Shown here: positions 57,246 to 64,000 of the stretch, piece after piece | Layout: the number at the start of each line of letters is the position of its first letter | How positions within the stretch are numbered: position 1 is the first letter of the stretch | Source: Metabacillus kandeliae | Lineage (GTDB): Bacteria > Bacillota > Bacilli > Bacillales > Bacillaceae | Assembly: GCF_021166585.1 (NCBI RefSeq) | Contig: NZ_JAJOZE010000013.1 | Location: 34,652 to 98,651, forward strand | Reading direction: 5' to 3' | DNA length: 64,000 nucleotides | Position numbers and translations under genes: made by a program | The notes under the pieces: model-generated | What the model saw: the letters and a program-made list of their open reading frames with translations, nothing else | Databases searched by the model: none | Told to the model about the DNA's origin: nothing

Positions 57246-57282
57246 AAAAAACAGACTATTAAAGCTGTCAGTCTGTTTTTTC
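57246..57282 (-). terminator. Terminator of the DD-carboxypeptidase gene
   Basis: Stem AAACAGACT / AGTCTGTTT followed by a T run on the minus strand, just after the stop. Confidence 0.78.
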
Positions 57283-57289
57283 CTACCTT

Positions 57290-58465
57290 TTATACTCGTC
57301 TTTTAATAAACAGCACAATTCCAGCAGCTAAAGCCAGCAAACAGGCCGCAGAACCCGCAATTATGATTTGCTTTTGATGCTGGCCTGTTTGAGCATTAGA
57401 ATTAGAGGAAACAGCGGTCTCACTCAGCAGCTTTTCCTTTGTCTGGCGCTTAGACGGCACCATTTTTTTGGAAGCGATGATATGATCATCTCCTCCAAGA
57501 ACAGCAAGCGTCCCATCATCTTTTACTTCAGTATGAATTCTTTCATTTTTCTTTTTCGTATAGAAAAGCGGACTTTCTAAATGAAAATCCTTGCCCTTGC
57601 TGCTTTCAAATGAGATCTGAGGTGATATGCTTCCACTTTGAAAATGGGAAAATCCATAATCAAGCAGCTTTTCAGTATCTTCATAGGAGGCTTGATCAGA
57701 GGGTGCTTTCAGAGTAACAGCGATAACATCCATCCCATTCTGACTGGCAGTTGTAACAAGCGTAAAGCCAGCCTGGTGAACATAGCCATTTTTGCCGCCT
57801 GTTACCCCTTTGTAGTGTTCATGGAGAAGCTTATGATGTGTATATAAGGATGTCTGCCATTTTTCTCCGTCCCATTTCAGTTTAACCGTACCGAAGATTT
57901 CTCTAAATTCCCGATTTCGCATGGCATATTTTGTAATTTTTGCCATATCAGAAGCAGAAGTCAGGTGCTGCGGATGAAAAAGTCCATGGGGATTAGTGAA
58001 ATGAGTCTCTTTTGTTCCAGCTTTCTCTTTCACGAACGTATTTAAATCATTGGCAAAGGCTTCTGTACTCCCGCTTAAATGCTCTGCGATCGCTACGCCA
58101 GCGTCATTTCCTGAATTAATCAGAAGACCTTGAATGAGCGTTTTCAGCCTGACTTTCTCGCCTTCTTCTAAATAAACTCTTGTTCCATCTGCATTACGTG
58201 CATTTTTGCTTACGGTGACCAAGTCATTTAAATGACCGTTCTCAATTGCGTAAATAGCTGTTGCGATTTTTGTAATGCTTGCAGGATACATTTGTGTGTT
58301 TTCATATTTCCCAAACAGCACTTTCCCAGATTTTCCGTCAATTAAAATAGCTGACTCGCTCGCTAAATCGGGTTTCTTTTCCCCTGCTCCAAGCACTGTC
58401 TGCTGTCCAAGCCCAGTAAAGAACAGCATAACAAGGGCTGCTAAACGAATGACGTTTTTTTTCAT
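57290..58465 (-). CDS. D-alanyl-D-alanine carboxypeptidase, S11 family
   Basis: 391 residues with a signal peptide (about 1-26) and a C-terminal transmembrane anchor (last 25 residues). Penicillin-binding motifs: SxxK at Ser63-Lys66 (ASITK), SGN at 118-120, and KNG at 225-227 in the place of the usual KTG. Trims the terminal D-Ala of cell wall pentapeptides. The DacF/DacB-like length lacks part of the usual C-terminal beta domain. No terminator or partner gene upstream is evident. Confidence 0.88.
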   Translation of the reverse strand: MKKNVIRLAALVMLFFTGLGQQTVLGAGEKKPDLASESAILIDGKSGKVLFGKYENTQMYPASITKIATAIYAIENGHLNDLVTVSKNARNADGTRVYLEEGEKVRLKTLIQGLLINSGNDAGVAIAEHLSGSTEAFANDLNTFVKEKAGTKETHFTNPHGLFHPQHLTSASDMAKITKYAMRNREFREIFGTVKLKWDGEKWQTSLYTHHKLLHEHYKGVTGGKNGYVHQAGFTLVTTASQNGMDVIAVTLKAPSDQASYEDTEKLLDYGFSHFQSGSISPQISFESSKGKDFHLESPLFYTKKKNERIHTEVKDDGTLAVLGGDDHIIASKKMVPSKRQTKEKLLSETAVSSNSNAQTGQHQKQIIIAGSAACLLALAAGIVLFIKRRV

Positions 58466-58808
58466 AAAGTTTCTCCTCAGGCTCCATAAAATCCTTCATT
58501 AGAATACCAATGCAGCCGAGGATTCACAATGTAACTTAATTCTATAATTTTGAAATAAATTCTTAATAATAAATATTTAGGAAATTCAGCTAAAAGGAAG
58601 AAAATATTGAGTGAATCAAATGGATTAGGAAGAGGTAAGAAGCGTTTCCAATTTAAATAGGAAGAAAAACAGCATTCTTTGCCGTTTAGTACGTGCGGTC
58701 ATCCGCCTGCTTTCCCAATTTCATATGTCAAAACTCCCCTGAGAATAAGCTGTCCGTTATCTAAATGAGGCTTTATACCGAATTATTTATTTAGGGGTAT
58801 TTTCAATA
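58466..58808. other. Intergenic gap between fumC and the DD-carboxypeptidase gene
   Basis: About 340 bp, A/T-rich. It should hold the promoter of the carboxypeptidase gene. I see no ORF with a ribosome binding site and no repeat or riboswitch. Confidence 0.4.
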
Positions 58809-58839
58809 GAAAAAGCAGCTGGATAACCAGCTGCTTGTC
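58809..58839 (-). terminator. Terminator of fumC
   Basis: Perfect stem AAGCAGCTGG / CCAGCTGCTT with ATAA loop, just after the stop, followed by T-rich sequence. Confidence 0.85.
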
Positions 58840-58840
58840 A

Positions 58841-60226
<1,386 letters not shown>

Positions 60227-60304
60227 GATATCCCTCCTGTTTAAACATGCAATCTTCTATCTTAAACCTATAAGAAAACGGATACAGAAGCAAGCAATGC
60301 ACCT

Positions 60305-60859
60305 TTAAAGAATCATGTTTCCTGACTCCTCTTTCAGCTTTGAGTACATCGCTACATCATGGAAAACCTCGCGGGTGTATTCATGCGGCCGCATGACGCC
60401 TTCAAGCTGAAATCCGAGTTTCTCAAGCAATCTGATGGAATTGCGATTATCAGGAATGACCTTCGCTTCAATACGATTGTATTTCCATTCATCAAATGCC
60501 ATTTGGATGATCCAGATGAGCGCTTCTTTCATTAAACCTTTGCCCCAGTATTCTTTATCCAGTTCATAGCCTATTTCTGTTCTCATGTTTTCTTCATCAA
60601 AGTAGTTAAATCCGCAAGTGCCAATGATCCGATTATCTGCTTTGTCCAATATCGTCCATCTGTAGCCCGCTTCCTTTTCAGAGAGGGCCTCCAGAATCAA
60701 AATCATGGATCGGGCATTTTCCAGTGAATTCATTGCCTGGATGTTCATAAACTCTGCTACATCATGATTTGACCAGATCCTATAAAGCTCTTCCGTATCT
60801 CTTTCTTTAATTGCCCGCAAAACAAGACGCTCTGTCTCTATAATTTTAGGAATACCCAT
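60305..60859 (-). CDS. GNAT N-acetyltransferase, RimJ/RimL type
   Basis: 184 residues. It starts with the TERLVLRAI motif of RimJ/RimL-like enzymes, and the acetyl-CoA loop is EYWGKGLMKEAL with ENMRTEIGYEL before it; RLLEKLGFQLEG closes the fold. It probably acetylates a protein N-terminus or small amine; substrate unknown. It is 78 bp upstream of fumC in the same direction. Confidence 0.9.
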   Translation of the reverse strand: MGIPKIIETERLVLRAIKERDTEELYRIWSNHDVAEFMNIQAMNSLENARSMILILEALSEKEAGYRWTILDKADNRIIGTCGFNYFDEENMRTEIGYELDKEYWGKGLMKEALIWIIQMAFDEWKYNRIEAKVIPDNRNSIRLLEKLGFQLEGVMRPHEYTREVFHDVAMYSKLKEESGNMIL

Positions 60860-61066
60860 TTTTCTCCCGCCTTTTAAACGTCAGCATTCTTTTTTCTATC
60901 ATACCAAGATCTTCATTCAGATGCTGATTTGAACCCCTCTTCCTAAAAGCATACTTTGCGGGAAGCTTTTGCATCCTAAACAAGACTGTCTGCTGTTAAA
61001 TTTGAAACTCTTCCGGGTATAAACCCGTAAAGAAGATTAATTTTCCATTAAAGGAGACGCCCTGAG

Positions 61067-61891
61067 ATGCTTGAATCTAAGGAAGAAATTCTTAAAGCTT
61101 TAAAAGAAATTGATAAATGGGAGAAGGACCAAAAAGGGCTTTGGATTTGGGAAAGGATCGGCAGGATTCCTTTCAGGCTGCTGGACAAAGCAACCCCCGC
61201 TTTTATCCAAAAGAAAATCAGCGTCATGCTGGATGAGCTTGGACACTATCTTCAATCAGGCGGAAAGTATTTGACCAATAAAAAAATGGTTCTTCAAAAA
61301 TTAAACAAGCTGACTGGCACCAGCTTAGAATCGATAGAAGACATCCGCCGTCTGCCTCTTGCAGACATGAAAGAGGTTTGCCTGCAGCTGATGTCTGCAA
61401 GAAAAACAGCTGCGGCTTTGCAGGGAGCAACGACAGGCTTTGGAGGCGTATTTACGCTTGCTGCTGATATTCCCGTGCTCCTCGGCCTCTCATTGAAAAC
61501 CCTGTAGGAGATGGCAGTGGCACATGGATATGACCCTAACACAAAAGAAGAACGGATTTTCATTGTAAAATGCCTGCAATTTGCTTCTGCTGACACAGTT
61601 GGGAAGGAAGCCATATTAAATGAGCTTTCCTCCTTCCAGGACCGTTCAAAACCAAGTGAAGTATTCTCCCAGCTGCAGGGCTGGCGCGAGGTCATCTATT
61701 CTTATCGTGACACTTACGGGTGGAAAAAGCTTCTTCAGACAGTACCTGTTGCAGGCGTCATATTCGGCGCCTTTACGAACCGGTCTTTAATAAATGATGT
61801 CGCTGAAGCAGGCATGATGCTTTATCAAAAAAGAAGGGCATTGGAACGCCTGGAACAGCATGAAGAAAATTCAGCTCCGCAGTTAAACTAA
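61067..61891 (+). pseudogene. EcsC-family protein gene interrupted by an in-frame TAG
   Basis: The reading frame 61067-61504 (146 residues, ATG behind AAAGGAG) ends at TAG (61505-61507). The same frame continues without a shift to 61891 with sequence that carries on the EcsC domain (EMAVAHGYDPNTKEERIF onwards). A CAG to TAG change would explain it. EcsC-like proteins are of unknown function, some linked to membranes. It may be a recent pseudogene, a sequencing error, or read through. Confidence 0.85.
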
Positions 61892-61976
61892 AAATATTTT
61901 TCTCAATGCTCTCCTGATGGTTTACCTCCCCACCAACCGGGAATTGTATAAGCATATTACCCAGGAGGTGTTAGTA

Positions 61977-62318
61977 ATGGAAAACCAGAACAAAGATTCA
62001 TCTGTACATGAAGAGAAAGTAGCTAATCAATTGGATTCTATGGACAAAGAGGATATGGATCAAGTACTGAACAGCTTCCAGACTTTTAAAAACCACTTGG
62101 CGGATAAGGTAGGCAAGGGAGAAAAAATGGGCTTAAGCGAAGATGTTATGGCAAAGGCAGCGAAAAAGACTGCTGATTATTTAGCTGACAACGTGGAGCC
62201 TAGAAACCGTGAAGAATATTTGCTAAACCAGCTATGGGACTGCAGCAATGAAGAAGAAAAGAAACATCTTAGCCATATTTTGGTGAAAATGGCTAAAGAC
62301 GAAAAAGAATCAGCTTAA
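61977..62318 (+). CDS. DUF3243 family protein
   Basis: 113 residues. A DUF3243 domain (FKNHLADKVGKGEKMGLSED and DYLADNVEPRNREEYLLNQLW) as in B. subtilis YmfJ follows a charged N-terminus. Function unknown. ATG 61977 follows AGGAGGTG; the longer frame from 61917 is not supported. Confidence 0.87.
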   Translation: MENQNKDSSVHEEKVANQLDSMDKEDMDQVLNSFQTFKNHLADKVGKGEKMGLSEDVMAKAAKKTADYLADNVEPRNREEYLLNQLWDCSNEEEKKHLSHILVKMAKDEKESA

Positions 62319-62351
62319 AATAAAACTGTTTATTTAGATAAGCAAGAAGAA

Positions 62352-62389
62352 ATCCAAAAAGTATGTTCTCACTTTTTGGGTTTTTTTAA
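62352..62389 (+). terminator. Terminator of the DUF3243 gene
   Basis: Stem CCAAAAAGT / ACTTTTTGG with 8-base loop and a T run. Confidence 0.8.
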
Positions 62390-62439
62390 TCAGTGCAGGA
62401 TTATGATGCAGCGCAGCCCAGCAGCAGATAACTGAAAAT

Positions 62440-62477
62440 AAAAAAAGCAGGGCAATGAAACTGCCCCGCTTTTTTGC
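62440..62477 (-). terminator. Terminator of brnQ
   Basis: Stem AAAGCGGGGCA / TGCCCTGCTTT on the minus strand (one mismatch) with T run, just after the stop. Confidence 0.85.
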
Positions 62478-62478
62478 T

Positions 62479-63798
62479 TTATTGTGCTGAAACCTTGTGC
62501 TTTTTTATGGAACTGGCGGCTAATCCGATGACTGTACCAAAAATTGCCGGCAGAAGCCATCCAATTCCCTGTTTGTATAAAGGGATGCTTGTCATTACAG
62601 GATCAAAGGAGCCTGACAATATTGTCTTGTTCATAAATTCAAAAAGGCTGTAGATTCCAGTAAAAAGAATGGCAGCAGGATAAACTGCAAAGTAGTTTTT
62701 CAAATAGGGATACAGCAGCCCCAACACAATCAGCACGACGGTAATGGGATATACGATGCTTAGGATGGGTACTGAAACAGCGAGAATTTGATTCAGCCCA
62801 AGATTGGCGATCAGCATACTGAGCAGCGTGAAAAGGATTACCCAATTCCGGTAGCTCATTTTTGAAAACAGCTTGTTAAAATATTGGCTGCAGGAAATAA
62901 CAAGTCCAATGGACACGCAAAGACAGGCAGAAACAAACAGGATCCCAAGTATGACCACTCCGGCATTGCCAAAAAGAGCGCTGACGATCGCTGTCAGTAC
63001 ACCAGCCCCGTTCTCTTCGCTTCCAGTTCCAGAGGATGACGCCCCCAGAAATCCAAGGATAGCGTAAATTCCAGCTAAAAGAATGCCGGCTCCTATTCCA
63101 ATATAGATCATGTTTTTTGAAATATTCTTCTGGCTGCTAATTCCTCTTGAGCGGACGGTATTGGCAATAAACACACCAAACACAAGAGCCCCAAGCGCGT
63201 CCATTGTTAAATATCCATCAAGAAATCCCTGAAAAAATGAATTTTCTTTGTAAGCTCCTGCAGGAGGAGCAAAATCACTGTCCGGTGAGAACAATTTTTT
63301 AATAAAAATGAGAGCAATAATTCCTAACGTAACGGGTGCAAGCACCTTGCCAAACCGATCGACAAGCTTGGACGGACTTAGCGAAAGCCATAAAACAAGG
63401 CTGAAAAAAGCAAAACTGAAAAGGGCAAGCATCAGCGGATTTCCCGTAAGAGCCTGTGGAATAAACGGCTTCATTCCCATTTCGTAAGCAATCGTTCCTG
63501 CACGGGGAATCGCAAGCCCTGGTCCGATGCACAAATAAATGATAACCGGGAAAACAAAAGCAAACAGCGGATGAACCCGTCTGTTCAGCTCATCAAAGCT
63601 GCCATTAATCGCAACAGCAATAACAGCCAGAACAGGAAGGCCTACAGCTGTTATAACAAAGCCCCCTAATGATGACCATACAGACTGGCCTGCTGAATAC
63701 CCCAAAAAGGTAGGAAAAATGAGGTTGCCTGCCCCAAAAAACATTGAAAACAGCATAAAACTGATCAGTATAATGTCATTCCTTTTAAGTTGTTCCAT
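62479..63798 (-). CDS. brnQ: Branched-chain amino acid transporter BrnQ (LIVCS family)
   Basis: 439 residues with about twelve transmembrane helices; N-terminal signature MLFSMFFGAGNLIFP is that of LIVCS sodium-coupled Leu/Ile/Val carriers. ATG follows AAGGGAAGAG. Bacillus has several paralogues, so brnQ versus braB cannot be decided. The leader is short and shows no T-box. Confidence 0.93.
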   Translation of the reverse strand: MEQLKRNDIILISFMLFSMFFGAGNLIFPTFLGYSAGQSVWSSLGGFVITAVGLPVLAVIAVAINGSFDELNRRVHPLFAFVFPVIIYLCIGPGLAIPRAGTIAYEMGMKPFIPQALTGNPLMLALFSFAFFSLVLWLSLSPSKLVDRFGKVLAPVTLGIIALIFIKKLFSPDSDFAPPAGAYKENSFFQGFLDGYLTMDALGALVFGVFIANTVRSRGISSQKNISKNMIYIGIGAGILLAGIYAILGFLGASSSGTGSEENGAGVLTAIVSALFGNAGVVILGILFVSACLCVSIGLVISCSQYFNKLFSKMSYRNWVILFTLLSMLIANLGLNQILAVSVPILSIVYPITVVLIVLGLLYPYLKNYFAVYPAAILFTGIYSLFEFMNKTILSGSFDPVMTSIPLYKQGIGWLLPAIFGTVIGLAASSIKKHKVSAQ

Positions 63799-63907
63799 TT
63801 TTCTCTTCCCTTCAGGTGTATTGGAAGCTTTAGCGCCCTAAAGCAAACAAGTGCGAAAACTATTCATGTAGTATAACAACTCCCCATTGTTTTTTCTACA
63901 GATTTTG

Positions 63908-63924
63908 CAAAATACTAAATTTTG
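63908..63924. promoter_or_regulatory. Inverted repeat upstream of brnQ
   Basis: CAAAAT-ACTAA-ATTTTG is a perfect 6-5-6 inverted repeat 110 bp ahead of brnQ. It has the opposite polarity to the CodY box (AATTTTC...GAAAATT), so CodY is not implied. Function unknown. No gene is seen from 63799 to the window end. Confidence 0.3.
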
Positions 63925-64000
63925 ATAGATATGTCACATTTGGATCTTTGCAAATTAGGATACATCAATGATTCATTTATTATTTTCATTATTTCAGCGC

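Noticed and set aside
57030..57377. 115-codon plus-strand ORF
   Set aside because: It runs through an A/T-rich gap, a terminator and the antisense 3' end of the carboxypeptidase gene, with no ribosome binding site.
63908..63924. CodY box upstream of brnQ
   Set aside because: The inverted repeat has CAAAAT...ATTTTG polarity, opposite to AATTTTCWGAAAATT.

Overview
The window comes from the chromosome of an endospore-forming Bacillaceae bacterium with moderate base composition. Gene content and order follow the Bacillus subtilis stretch from yutJ/yutI through hom-thrC-thrB, yutH-yutC, lipA, lytH, yunB-yunF, the suf operon, yurZ, metNPQ, yusE-yusI, fadNAE and yusU. Sporulation genes (lytH, yunB, yutC, yutH, CotF-like coat proteins), AGGAGG-type ribosome binding sites, frequent TTG/GTG starts and SAM-I riboswitches all fit. 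The exact species cannot be read from the sequence. I saw no prophage, CRISPR array, insertion sequence, rRNA or tRNA.

Layout. 1-4.8 kb: 3' part of an NADH dehydrogenase-like gene (yutJ), an AraC/GyrI regulator, yuzD, the NifU-like yutI, and the peptidase yuxL. 4.9-8.3 kb: threonine operon hom-thrC-thrB with a clear sigma-A promoter. 8.4-15.7 kb: a D-2-hydroxyacid dehydrogenase and the yutH-yutC group, plus an EAL-domain protein next to yutE. 16.1-23.7 kb: lipA, lytH and yunB-yunF. 24.4-29.7 kb: sufCDSUB iron-sulfur assembly operon, with an apparent repeat operator over its -10 box. 29.9-32.4 kb: a small ORF with no usual start codon, yurZ, an HPr/Crh-like protein and a DctA-type transporter. 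32.6-37.0 kb: two SAM-riboswitch units, metNPQ (methionine import) and metY (homocysteine synthesis). 37.2-46.7 kb: yusE, yusF, yusG, gcvH, yusI, the fadN-fadA-fadE beta-oxidation operon with a FadR operator, and a proline dehydrogenase. 46.8-49.6 kb: coat proteins, yusU and a ZIP transporter. 49.6-64 kb, less conserved in order: K+ transporter, DedA, two further DAACS-family transporters, a lipoprotein, tatA, uppP, a DD-carboxypeptidase, fumC, a GNAT, an EcsC gene split by an in-frame TAG, a DUF3243 protein and brnQ.

The most unusual feature is a set of four short-period tandem arrays (20 or 21 bp per unit) in three gaps between convergent genes: 15766-15970, 18406-18555, 48922-49240 and 49376-49615. 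The first and third share a CYGCATRTAAA core. The fourth resembles the reverse complement of that core and starts inside a terminator-like hairpin. The mix of 20- and 21-bp spacing rules out a continuous reading frame. I know of no named element that matches, and I could not search. Two other kinds of dispersed Bacillaceae intergenic repeat are also present.

Start sites were chosen from ribosome binding sites and remembered homologues. Gene symbols are by resemblance and gene order, not by database search.
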